From positions 62,001 to 126,000 of the forward strand of contig NZ_CANMDS010000007.1 in the NCBI RefSeq assembly GCF_947496725.1: a DNA stretch of 64,000 nucleotides, read 5' to 3'. The DNA comes from an uncultured Dokdonia sp. (GTDB lineage Bacteria > Bacteroidota > Bacteroidia > Flavobacteriales > Flavobacteriaceae). Position 1 is the first letter of the stretch, and each line of letters begins with the position of its first letter. The notes below the pieces were generated by a model that did not search any database, was not told the DNA's origin, and saw only the letters and a program-made list of their open reading frames with translations. Below are positions 51,299-59,571 of the stretch, piece after piece. Made by a program: the position numbers and the translations under genes.

Positions 51299-53260
51299 TT
51301 ATCTCACAATGAGTAAACGTGTTGTGGCAGTTGTACTTGTCATCACTTTTAAAATATATACACCGCTAGGTAGGTTATGAATGATAGGGCTACCACTCTG
51401 AAAGTTATCTTTATAAACCTCACGACCTAGAGTATCAAACAAGAATACCTCACCAGTTTCTTGAGGGGTAGTTATAGTAATTGCACCCGAAGATGGGTTA
51501 GGATATATAGTCATATCACTAAGCTTATTATCTTCAACCCCCAACGGATTAGTCCACTGCTCACCTACGTTTGTACCCCAGATATACTCTACAAGTTCTG
51601 GCATATCTATAAAGGGATTACGATTAAACTGCCAGTTATAAATAACGTTATTACGATTCATCTCATAATCATCTGGTGGGTCGTTACGGTGCCAGTCTAG
51701 TAAAATATCTAGGTCACCTAGAGCTCCCACAGTCGTATTTGCGGGATTGCCAGATACTACGTCAAGCCCGTTATAGCGTATGGTTAAGAAAAAGATACTA
51801 CGCGCTACATCACCATAAAAACTACCTTGATTACCTGTAGGGCCACTGTACTCGCCGTAGTCTTGGTTACCGCGAGAGCTATTTTCTGGTCCATCTGCTG
51901 CACGCAGTGCGTGGGCATCACTATTTGCGTGGCGTAGTGAGTCTGCCTTTGTGGTTGTAAAAATGTCTATACCATCTGCTACTTGATCGTACTCTATGTC
52001 ATTAAAACCTCCACGCGATCGTGGGTAGGTGTGCTCTCTGTTCCATAAGCCCTCATTACTACCTCCAGAAGTCTGAAAATCTAACTTAGGACGCTGCTGC
52101 TCTGTATAGACTAGCCATACCTGATTACTGTTAAGTGGGCTTTGGTCTGCCTCTTTTAAAATATCTATAATATCTGCATAGGTTTGCGCACGTACAATAG
52201 ATGGATCTGCTATGATATCTTGTAAGGCTTGTATAAGTGCGTCATCTGCAAGTGTATCAATGGGGTCGTAATAGCCATCTGGTTGTGTACTCTCTACTTG
52301 GTCATAGGTAGGAGCGAGGGGAGTACCGTATGAGGCAGTTGTAAAGTCATTGTCTATGATACGTATGATAATATTATCATTTGCTCTTTTAAAACCATCT
52401 GGCATTTCGCCAAAGGTGATTTTCAGCTCCTCATCACCCTCATCGTCTTGATCGTCTATAATTGTAATGGTAGTTTGTCCTGTAGAAGCACCCGCTGAAA
52501 TGGTAACACTTGTGTCACCCGTAAAATCTGCCGAGTTAAAGCCTGCATTGTCCAGGGTAAATGTAAATATGGTAGTGTTTGTAACGGCTGTAGTCGTGGT
52601 GAAGTTTATGGTAATCTCTTCACCTTCATTATAAGCTGTTTGAGAAGTACTAGCGCCTATAAAATTAAATACCACTCCAGATCCATCATTAAGTTGTCCT
52701 GGGGTAGGGGTTGTGACATCATATCCTCCCGTACTATTAAGTTGGATGGAGTTACTGGATGATGCACCATTACCACCTTCGTTTACTTGTGTGGTTTCTC
52801 CTAGTAGATTGAGGAGGTTTGTATCATTACTATCGTTAGTATCATAAACTAGTGCATCTACAAGATTTGCTGTGGTAGCAAGTGTACCTTCAGGAAAGTC
52901 TTGTTCGTCTCCTTGATATATTGCAACGGCATCTGCGCCGTTTTGTATCGTATTATCAAACAGTATAAAATCTGGTACAGGTACCACATTATTACTGCCT
53001 ATAAGTACAATACCGTTTACATCTGCCACAAGGCCATCTAGATCAAGTGCAAAGTAGCTGCTATCACCGCCACTACTAGATCCATTAAATAAAACAAGCA
53101 CATATCCGTCTAGAGAAGCTTCTGGAGTGGTAAGGAGTTCTATAAACTCTTGGTCATCTGTACTAGGTGTATCTGCATCAAGTTCATTTATAGTGACCTG
53201 CGCTATTAAAGGATTACAGCAAATAGAAATAAGAAAAGCAACTAAGTAAAAATGTTTCAT
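51299..53260 (-). CDS. T9SS-secreted endonuclease I family protein with lamin-tail-like domain
   Basis: Secreted nuclease of 653 residues. Signal peptide FLISICCNPLIAQ, an N-terminal LTD-like domain (TINELDADTPSTDDQEFIELL, to about 190), a Calx-beta-like stretch (about 205-300), then an endonuclease I / NucA-NucB-fold domain at about 320-560 with the His-metal motif LWNREHTYPRSRGG and DAHALRAADGPENSSRGN, and a C-terminal type A sorting domain (MTIYPNPSSGAITI ... LPSGVYILKV). Likely released or surface-bound DNase used to harvest nucleic acid. A -7 element TAATTTTG lies 19 nt upstream. Confidence 0.92.
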   Translation of the reverse strand: MKHFYLVAFLISICCNPLIAQVTINELDADTPSTDDQEFIELLTTPEASLDGYVLVLFNGSSSGGDSSYFALDLDGLVADVNGIVLIGSNNVVPVPDFILFDNTIQNGADAVAIYQGDEQDFPEGTLATTANLVDALVYDTNDSNDTNLLNLLGETTQVNEGGNGASSSNSIQLNSTGGYDVTTPTPGQLNDGSGVVFNFIGASTSQTAYNEGEEITINFTTTTAVTNTTIFTFTLDNAGFNSADFTGDTSVTISAGASTGQTTITIIDDQDDEGDEELKITFGEMPDGFKRANDNIIIRIIDNDFTTASYGTPLAPTYDQVESTQPDGYYDPIDTLADDALIQALQDIIADPSIVRAQTYADIIDILKEADQSPLNSNQVWLVYTEQQRPKLDFQTSGGSNEGLWNREHTYPRSRGGFNDIEYDQVADGIDIFTTTKADSLRHANSDAHALRAADGPENSSRGNQDYGEYSGPTGNQGSFYGDVARSIFFLTIRYNGLDVVSGNPANTTVGALGDLDILLDWHRNDPPDDYEMNRNNVIYNWQFNRNPFIDMPELVEYIWGTNVGEQWTNPLGVEDNKLSDMTIYPNPSSGAITITTPQETGEVFLFDTLGREVYKDNFQSGSPIIHNLPSGVYILKVMTSTTATTRLLIVR

Positions 53261-53279
53261 ACAAGAGATATTGTAGCTA

Positions 53280-53287
53280 CAAAATTA
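53280..53287 (-). promoter_or_regulatory. -7 element (TAATTTTG) of the T9SS endonuclease gene
   Basis: CAAAATTA on the plus strand; exact TAnnTTTG on the minus strand, 19 nt before the ATG. Confidence 0.5.
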
Positions 53288-53352
53288 TTACTTAAGTGTT
53301 CTAGGGGTGTTAAGTGAGCGTTAAGTCCCTTGAGAACAAATTACTAAAACAA

Positions 53353-54438
53353 CTAGTTTACACCCATATTGAGTAAGTTCTGCTCTTTGAGTTGACTTTT
53401 TGCACTTTTTATTTCAGAGTCTGTTGGTTCTTGGGGAAGTTGTAAACTTGCTCCTTGTGGCTCATAGGTAAGCTCTGAATATACTGGGAAATGATCAGAT
53501 TTTATATGACCTGTGCGCTCTAGCTTTTTTACTCTAAACTCTTGAGAGGTAAAAAGGTGATCAAGAGGCCATCTCATCAGTATATTTTTCGCATTAAATG
53601 TGTTGTAAAAACCACGGCCTATGCGGGGGTCTAGTAGTTTACTCACTTTTCTAAAGAGCGAAGTCGTTCTTGACCAAGCCACATCATTAAAGTCACCCAT
53701 CACAATTACGGGAAGCGTTCTTTTATTTACTGTAAATGCCGTTTTCATCATCTCTGTGTCTCTATCCGAACTCATAGGGTTGTGTTGAGGCATAGGTGGA
53801 GTAGGGTGTATGGCATAAAGTTGTATTTGGTCTCCGCTCTCTAGTGTAACAATGGCTTCCATAGATGGAACTTCCTTATCTACGAGGTGTCTTACCTTTT
53901 TTTGGGTAAGCGGTAGTTTTGAATAAAGTAGCATTCCATACGTATTACCACGCGGCTCAAGTAAATGGTGGGAGTATGTAGATGCGAGACTACTGTGTAC
54001 CGCTTTTTTCCAGACTGTATCTGTTTCCATAAGTAATACAATGTCTGGATCATAATCTGCTACTTGAGATAGTAGAAGGTCATATTGTGTGTTTTTTTGT
54101 AAAACGTTTGCACTATATATTTTTATAGACTTGCTAGTGTCTGTGATTGTATTTTCTAGTGCTTCTGGAGCTGCAAGTGGTGTATAGTCATAAATCTTAA
54201 CAAGCTGAAATATAAAACACGCAGCGAGAACACTCACAAAAATATAATCTCCTACATACTTGATATTAAAGCGTATAAAATAGGTGACAAGAGCTATAAA
54301 CGTAAGCAGCGTAAGCTGCGCGTGCGGAAAATCAAAAATGCGTATCCACCAGTAGTCTATAGCAATAAGCGGTAATAAGGTGAGGATAATGGCTATAATA
54401 CCAAAACCTTGTAGGAAGTTTTTAAGTGAGAATTTCAT
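53353..54438 (-). CDS. membrane-anchored endonuclease/exonuclease/phosphatase family protein (paralogue B)
   Basis: 361 residues, paralogue of the protein at 37128. Three N-terminal membrane helices, then an EEP domain with YSANVLQKNTQYD, METDTVWK, AIHPTPPMPQ, VMGDFNDVAWSRT, LDPRIGRGFY, PLDHLF and SDHFPVY, so all catalytic residues (Glu, Asp-Asn, His) are present. A long C-terminal tail (residues about 335-361, Gln/Lys-rich) is not part of the fold. Substrate unknown. The two paralogues flank the giant-gene region on either side, both on the minus strand. Confidence 0.87.
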   Translation of the reverse strand: MKFSLKNFLQGFGIIAIILTLLPLIAIDYWWIRIFDFPHAQLTLLTFIALVTYFIRFNIKYVGDYIFVSVLAACFIFQLVKIYDYTPLAAPEALENTITDTSKSIKIYSANVLQKNTQYDLLLSQVADYDPDIVLLMETDTVWKKAVHSSLASTYSHHLLEPRGNTYGMLLYSKLPLTQKKVRHLVDKEVPSMEAIVTLESGDQIQLYAIHPTPPMPQHNPMSSDRDTEMMKTAFTVNKRTLPVIVMGDFNDVAWSRTTSLFRKVSKLLDPRIGRGFYNTFNAKNILMRWPLDHLFTSQEFRVKKLERTGHIKSDHFPVYSELTYEPQGASLQLPQEPTDSEIKSAKSQLKEQNLLNMGVN

Positions 54439-54516
54439 TTAATGTGATTGGTTAGTACAGTAAAGTTACTTCTAACCTAGCCTAACTATCTTAAAACCAT
54501 ATTAAATGGGATAGAT

Positions 54517-54975
54517 TTAAGATTTTAATTGTTTCATAAAACAGAGACTATTTGCTACTCCTTTATATTGCCCATAGTTTGCGATACTAGTGTAACCTAA
54601 CTTGTTGTAGAGTTGGACGGCATCTTGCATACGCTTACCAGTTTCTAGTACGGTATGTGTGGCACCTAGTTCTTGCGCCCATTCTTCTAGTGCATTTACA
54701 AGTTGTATTGCATATCCTTTACCTCTTGCAGTGTGGTGTACGTACATTCTTTTTATTTCAAAGCTTGTGGACTCAAACTTTTTGATGGCACCACAACCTA
54801 CGGCAACGTTATCATCATAAATTACGAGGCAGTGTTGCAAGGTAGTTATGCCATTAAACTGGTTATAAAAATGGTGGTCGTCACCATCTACTTGAGCTAG
54901 ATATGCATCAAGTAATGCGACTAGTTTTATAAAGTCTGGATGCGACGAGCTTGTACGTTCTAAAAGTATCATCAC
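54517..54975 (-). CDS. GNAT-family N-acetyltransferase
   Basis: 152-residue acyl-CoA-dependent acetyltransferase. The acetyl-CoA loop reads HHTARGKGYAIQLVNALE (motif A, R/Q-x-x-G-x-G/A), preceded by KRMYVH (beta 4) and followed by LETGKRMQDAVQLYNKLGYT (motif B). N-terminal sequence HHFYNQFNGITTL is typical of YjhQ/ElaA-like small GNATs. Its ATG overlaps the stop of the YbjQ gene by 4 bp, so the two are translationally coupled. Substrate unknown. Confidence 0.9.
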   Translation of the reverse strand: MMILLERTSSSHPDFIKLVALLDAYLAQVDGDDHHFYNQFNGITTLQHCLVIYDDNVAVGCGAIKKFESTSFEIKRMYVHHTARGKGYAIQLVNALEEWAQELGATHTVLETGKRMQDAVQLYNKLGYTSIANYGQYKGVANSLCFMKQLKS

Positions 54976-55289
54976 CTTAATACTACAGCGGTACCCATTG
55001 CAGAGACGCCTAGTTTTGTGTTTTGGCTTATAACCTCTACATCCATAGTGACTCCCACAATCGCGTGAGCTCCCATTTCCTTAGCTTTCGCTTCCAGTTT
55101 CTTGAGTACTTCTTGTTTGGCGGCATCTATTCCTTCTTCGCCACTTTTATAGACTTTACTCATACTAAAGGAATCTTTAAAACTGAGTCCCTTTGTATCA
55201 AAAAGTTTGGCATACATAAAACTTGTAATCACACCTAAGTACTGTGTGATCTCTCTGCCTTGTATACTGTTTGTAGTTGTTATAATCAT
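54972..55289 (-). CDS. YbjQ/UPF0145 family protein
   Basis: 105-residue cytoplasmic protein of the YbjQ (heavy-metal-binding-like) family, which forms pentamers; function unknown. Typical segments: TTTNSIQGREITQYLGVITS near the N-terminus, EAKAKEMGAHAIVGVTMDVE and VSAMGTAVVL at the end. Normal length. The stop overlaps the GNAT start (ATGA). Divergent from the membrane LuxR-type gene, with a palindrome between. Confidence 0.92.
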   Translation of the reverse strand: MIITTTNSIQGREITQYLGVITSFMYAKLFDTKGLSFKDSFSMSKVYKSGEEGIDAAKQEVLKKLEAKAKEMGAHAIVGVTMDVEVISQNTKLGVSAMGTAVVLR

Positions 55290-55331
55290 TTATATGAGTT
55301 TGTATGTAAGTAGCTTTTAAAATGGTTTTGT

Positions 55332-55351
55332 TACGCTTTCGCGAAAGCGTA
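55332..55351. repeat. iterated palindrome copy
   Basis: Perfect 20-bp copy in the 124-nt divergent region between the YbjQ and LuxR-type genes. Confidence 0.95.
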
Positions 55352-55413
55352 ATTGAAAACAATCAAAATTACAGAGGTATTTAATAGTAAACAATCTCTT
55401 ATATTAGTACTCT

Positions 55414-56526
55414 ATGCTCACGACCACTGTTTACACCGTTACTGCCATTGTCTGTCTTATTACGGCTGTGGTTATACAGCGCATTTACTTTAAGGAATTA
55501 CAACGCGGAGCTTCTTTGAAGGCTGTAAACGGTATAAAATGGTTTGGATGGGCCATTTTAGTTTGGGGAGTAGGCGCATTATCTAACCTTGTACTGGTAG
55601 GGATATTTGACAGTAATTACAGCAGTAGATCAATCATATATCTAGGTGTACTTTTTTCCTTAGTAAACTCGCTGTGTATTTTACTCTCATTACCATCTAT
55701 AGAACATAACAAAGAGCGTAGCCTAGTTGTACGACTAGTAGAACGTTTTACAGAGCGTGAGTTTGTGCGCGTATTTTTAGGGATACTTATGATGATCTCT
55801 TTTGTTTTTATAGTAACCTCGTATAATAATACAGCTATAAGCAATACACTTATCTGGCTTATAGATATCCCTATTTCTATTGTTGTGGCGGTGGCATTAC
55901 TTATCGAGTTGCATAAAGCATTTAATAATAGAGATATGCGATTTATGGTAATCCCTGTAATTGCTCTTTTTATCCTGATTGTAATTGCAGTGACGCATCG
56001 TATTATACCAAATAGCTACATAGAGAATACATCACTAGCAGCAAGTTGGGCAGCCATAGGTGCGGTAACTTCTATATCATTTAAGTTTCTCTTTATTTTA
56101 TTATTTTCCATCTTGTTATATAGTTGGAAATTCTTATCAGAAAAAGAACAAGAAGAAAGTAGAGCGGCATCACTCACCCTTGAAAATAGTAGACTACTTA
56201 AAAATCAAGAGCAACTTACACTGGCAAATGAGAGCCATCTTGATACTATAAAAAGTATGAAGTCTGAGCTTAAAACGCTCAAGGCAGCACATAAGATTGA
56301 ACTCTCAGACAGGCAAAAAGAAGTTTTAGGCAACTTAGGGTTATATGGCGATACAATGTCTTATGGAGAGATGGCAGAGGCGATGCACATCTCGCTAGAT
56401 GGTTTTCAAGCCCATATACACCAAATCAAAAAGATGCTAAGCATAAGCGGAACAGGAGGTAAGGAACGACTAATTGCATTTGCAAAAGCAAATGACTTAT
56501 TGCAGCACGCTTCTATAAAACAATAG
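55414..56526 (+). CDS. membrane-anchored LuxR-type transcriptional regulator
   Basis: 370-residue protein with about seven membrane helices in residues 1-245, a coiled-coil linker (about 247-298, EKEQEESRAASLTLENSRLL) and a C-terminal DNA-binding region (about 300-360). ELSDRQKEVLGNLGLYGDTMSYGEMAEAMHISLDGFQAHIHQIKKML fits the LuxR/GerE four-helix HTH (DRQKEVL, scaffold helix, recognition helix DGFQAHIHQIKKML). Unusual in that the regulator is tethered to the membrane like ToxR. The signal it senses is unknown. It precedes the AGCS symporter by 104 nt and could regulate it. Confidence 0.75.
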   Translation: MLTTTVYTVTAIVCLITAVVIQRIYFKELQRGASLKAVNGIKWFGWAILVWGVGALSNLVLVGIFDSNYSSRSIIYLGVLFSLVNSLCILLSLPSIEHNKERSLVVRLVERFTEREFVRVFLGILMMISFVFIVTSYNNTAISNTLIWLIDIPISIVVAVALLIELHKAFNNRDMRFMVIPVIALFILIVIAVTHRIIPNSYIENTSLAASWAAIGAVTSISFKFLFILLFSILLYSWKFLSEKEQEESRAASLTLENSRLLKNQEQLTLANESHLDTIKSMKSELKTLKAAHKIELSDRQKEVLGNLGLYGDTMSYGEMAEAMHISLDGFQAHIHQIKKMLSISGTGGKERLIAFAKANDLLQHASIKQ

Positions 56527-56630
56527 GGTTAAGAAGTACTTAAGTACTTAACTATGTCTTTTTGAACACTGCGTAACCTTTTATAGTGAGCATAAGTATA
56601 TGACTTTTGAGAAGATCAAAAACATATACT

Positions 56631-58157
56631 ATGAATCTCTTTTTATGTATTCAAAACAGCTCTCTAGATGAGCGTATTAATGAACAATTTGATAAGGCAA
56701 CTAGCTGGTTTGTAGATGCAGTAATGTGGCAAATTCCCATTACTGAAAATGTGGGCTTGCCTTGGGTACTTATCGTTCTTATTGCTGGAGCTACATATTT
56801 CACCTTCTATTTTAAGGCTATTAATGTAAGAGGTTTCTGGACTTCTATTCAGGTTGTGCGAGGTAAGTATGATGCAATAGAAAAGGGAGAAACGCATACG
56901 ACCACAGTAGATTTACCAGATACTATAAGAGACGAAAGTGAGCAGGGAGAGGTAAGTCACTTTCAAGCCCTCACAGCAGCATTATCTGCAACAGTAGGAC
57001 TTGGTAATATTGCAGGGGTTGCAATTGCACTTTCTATAGGTGGTCCAGGTGCAACTTTCTGGATGATTGTTGTCGGGTTGCTAGGTATGTCATCAAAGTT
57101 TGTTGAGTGCACGCTAGGTGTTTCTTATAGAGAAGTAGCAGCAAATGGAACTGTATATGGAGGGCCTATGTATTATTTGAGTAAAGGTCTCAGGAGTAAA
57201 GGATTCACAAAACTAGGAAAGGTGCTAGCTGTTATTTTTGCTATAATGTGTATAGGTGGGTCTTTTGGTGGAGGTAATATGTTTCAGGTAAATCAAGCAT
57301 TTAAGTTATTTGAACACGTCACGGGAGCAGAGCAAAGTTGGTTTTATGGTAAGGGATGGCTTTTTGGACTAATAATGTCCATACTTGTGGGTATCGTTAT
57401 CATAGGAGGAATAAAGAAAATAGCCACGGTTACAGATAAAATTGTTCCAGCTATGGTGGTGATGTATGTACTTGCCGTGCTCACAGTAATAGGGCTAAAT
57501 ATAGACGCATTGCCTGCAGCATTACTAAGTATATGGGACGGAGCATTTAGCCCAGAAGGTGTTACTGGTGGTTTTGTAGGTGTGATGATACAAGGCTTTA
57601 GGCGTGGCGCTTTCTCTAATGAGGCGGGTATAGGTAGTGCCTCTATCGCACACAGTGCTGTGAAGACCAATTATCCAGCAAGTGAGGGATTAGTAGCTTT
57701 GCTAGAGCCTTTTATAGATACCGTGCTGGTTTGTACAATGACTGCGTTAGCACTTATTATAACAGATACACTAGTGGTAGGGGCAATTTTGAATGATGAG
57801 CAAGGCGTCTTGCTCACGGCATCTGCGCTAGAGAGCGGGATTTCTTGGTTTCCTTATTTACTTTCTTTTGCAGTGATACTTTTTGCCTTTTCATCTATGA
57901 TATCGTGGTCTTATTATGGGTATCAATCGTGGAGTTATCTCTTTGGGAGAGGTAAAAAAGTGGAGTATGCCTATAAGACGCTCTTTTGCATATTTGTAGT
58001 AATTGGTGGTGCAGCTAGTCTAGGAGCGGTCATAGGATTTTCTGACGCAATGGTATTTGCGATGATGGTACCTAATATGATAGGGCTTGTGATACTTGCT
58101 CCTAAGGTTGCAAATGAATTAAAGAAATATATGTCTGTCATTAACAAGCCATCATAA
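56631..58157 (+). CDS. alanine/glycine:cation symporter, AGCS family
   Basis: Inner-membrane Na+ or H+ coupled importer of alanine or glycine, 508 residues, about 11 membrane helices. Family signatures: ALTAALSATVGLGNIAGVAIALSIGGPGATFWM (AGCS motif with GxGNIAGVA), GGPMYYLSKGL, and RGAFSNEAGIGSASIAHSAVKTNYPASEGLVALLEPFIDT. I start at ATG 56631; a TTG eight codons upstream in the same frame is unlikely. Ends with a basic tail KKYMSVINKPS. Single gene. Confidence 0.93.
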   Translation: MNLFLCIQNSSLDERINEQFDKATSWFVDAVMWQIPITENVGLPWVLIVLIAGATYFTFYFKAINVRGFWTSIQVVRGKYDAIEKGETHTTTVDLPDTIRDESEQGEVSHFQALTAALSATVGLGNIAGVAIALSIGGPGATFWMIVVGLLGMSSKFVECTLGVSYREVAANGTVYGGPMYYLSKGLRSKGFTKLGKVLAVIFAIMCIGGSFGGGNMFQVNQAFKLFEHVTGAEQSWFYGKGWLFGLIMSILVGIVIIGGIKKIATVTDKIVPAMVVMYVLAVLTVIGLNIDALPAALLSIWDGAFSPEGVTGGFVGVMIQGFRRGAFSNEAGIGSASIAHSAVKTNYPASEGLVALLEPFIDTVLVCTMTALALIITDTLVVGAILNDEQGVLLTASALESGISWFPYLLSFAVILFAFSSMISWSYYGYQSWSYLFGRGKKVEYAYKTLFCIFVVIGGAASLGAVIGFSDAMVFAMMVPNMIGLVILAPKVANELKKYMSVINKPS

Positions 58158-58239
58158 TGCGTTAGGGATAGAGGCAATTGTTGAAGCTCCTCGTAGAGAG
58201 CGACTGCCGAAAGCCCGACCGACAGGTAACGCCCAACTA
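58158..58239. other. GC-rich intergenic patch
   Basis: 82 bp between convergent genes with a GC-rich core (GCCCGACCGACAGG near 58214). It is clearly richer in GC than neighbours, like the patch at 25835. Possibly a decayed dispersed repeat; no coding potential and no terminator hairpin. Confidence 0.35.
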
Positions 58240-58953
58240 TTAAAACTGCATAGGCACCTCGATAAGTAATATTTTAGAGTCAGATTGTGCGGTAATTTCT
58301 AGCTCGGCAATGTCATAAACTCCTATGGCATCACGTCTGTCTAGTAGTTCGCCAGCGGCGTGAGCACTACCTTCAAGTACAAAAATAAAAAGGCCGTTCC
58401 CTTTTTTATGTAATTTGTGTACAAGCGTTTGCTCTTGTGTAAACTCACCCATATGAAACCAAGCATCTTGGTAAATCCATACACCCTCATCACCTTGATT
58501 TGGTGATAGTATTTGTACAAATTCATTTTTGAGGTGATGCTCATTTATTTTAATCTGATCATATCGAGGCGAGACTGGACGCTGGTTAGGCATAATCCAG
58601 ATTTGTAAAAACTGCACCTCGCGATCCTTATTTTTATTATACTCACTGTGATCTATTCCAGTCCCAGCACTCATCACTTGGATGTCACCTTGCTGTATCA
58701 CCGTCTGGTTACCCATACTATCCTTATGCTCTAGATCACCAGAGAGCGGGATGGATACAATTTCCATATTGAGATGCCTGTGCATATCAAAACCTCTACC
58801 AGCCGCAACCGTGTCATCATTGAGCACACGCATCGCTCCAAAGTTCATACGATTAGGGTTATGGTAACTCGCAAAGCTAAAGGTGTGAAAACTCTGTAAC
58901 CAGCCGTGGTTTGCGTTTCCTCGACTGTTTGCTTTATATAGAATCGTTTGCAT
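58240..58953 (-). CDS. pirin family protein
   Basis: Bicupin of 237 residues. N-terminal ANHGWLQSFHTFSFASYHNPNRMNFGAMRVLNDD and the metal-binding cluster FDMHRHLNMEIVSIPLSG (two His) plus GTGIDHSEYN with a third His and the Glu in MNEIV-type position match bacterial pirins (YhhW/YhaK-like), some of which are quercetin 2,3-dioxygenases. Likely a soluble redox-related or dioxygenase protein. Single gene; a degenerate palindrome lies downstream. Confidence 0.92.
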   Translation of the reverse strand: MQTILYKANSRGNANHGWLQSFHTFSFASYHNPNRMNFGAMRVLNDDTVAAGRGFDMHRHLNMEIVSIPLSGDLEHKDSMGNQTVIQQGDIQVMSAGTGIDHSEYNKNKDREVQFLQIWIMPNQRPVSPRYDQIKINEHHLKNEFVQILSPNQGDEGVWIYQDAWFHMGEFTQEQTLVHKLHKKGNGLFIFVLEGSAHAAGELLDRRDAIGVYDIAELEITAQSDSKILLIEVPMQF

Positions 58954-59032
58954 AGGTGATAAATTAGGGGTTAAGTAGCTCTATTTTTTGTTATAAAGTT
59001 ACGATATGTGAACTTGTTTTTAAATGTGATTG

Positions 59033-59054
59033 TTACGCTTTAGCGAAAGCGTAA
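59033..59054. repeat. iterated palindrome, variant copy
   Basis: Longest arms seen (TTACGC...GCGTAA) but one centre base changed (TTTAGCGAAA), 8 nt after the GreA/GreB stop (minus strand). Confidence 0.85.
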
Positions 59055-59062
59055 ACCTCATA

Positions 59063-59566
59063 CTACTCTACGTAAGCTATATTTCTAATAGTGAGTTTCT
59101 TCTCGTCATTACCTAGCTGAAATGTAGGTGTTTCATCCACCTTTCTGCCAATAAGGGCTCTAGCAATAGGAGCGGTGAAGGCAATTTTTTTGTCTTTTAC
59201 ACTAGCCTCATCTACGCCCACAATCTGGATGGTAATGGGCTTAGTCATACCAGCGATGGTATAGGTGACTGTGGCGCCAAAACGTATTTCTCCCTCATCC
59301 TTTATGTGATCAAGTAGTCTTGCGCTCTGTATGCGTTCCAATAGTAAGTTGCGCTTCCCATTAAGAACTGCGAGTGCGCGCCTGCGCTCGCGCTCATCTG
59401 TCTCATCTAGGGTGGAGATTTTATTATCTAGCGTGCTAAGCTCTTCCTTAAGTTGCGTTAATCCGTGGCTAGTGACGTAGTTTGTCACACCATCTGGTAG
59501 TGCTGCCCTAGGCGGAATTATAGGAGTTTCTTCTTGGTCATCTTCTTTTACAAATCCTCTGCTCAT
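59063..59566 (-). CDS. GreA/GreB-family transcript cleavage factor
   Basis: Rescues backtracked RNA polymerase by stimulating transcript cleavage. 167 residues: N-terminal extension (MSRGFVKEDDQEETPIIPP, unlike canonical GreA and more like GreB-type or Rnk proteins), coiled coil with the acidic tip (DNKISTLDETDERERRRALAVLNGKRNLL, D/E pair at the tip), and the C-terminal FKBP-like domain (FGATVTYTIAGMTKPITIQIVGVDE, TAPIARALIGRKVDE). It lies 5 nt downstream of the FAD-enzyme gene, so the two may share a transcript. Confidence 0.88.
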   Translation of the reverse strand: MSRGFVKEDDQEETPIIPPRAALPDGVTNYVTSHGLTQLKEELSTLDNKISTLDETDERERRRALAVLNGKRNLLLERIQSARLLDHIKDEGEIRFGATVTYTIAGMTKPITIQIVGVDEASVKDKKIAFTAPIARALIGRKVDETPTFQLGNDEKKLTIRNIAYVE

Positions 59567-59571
59567 CTTCT

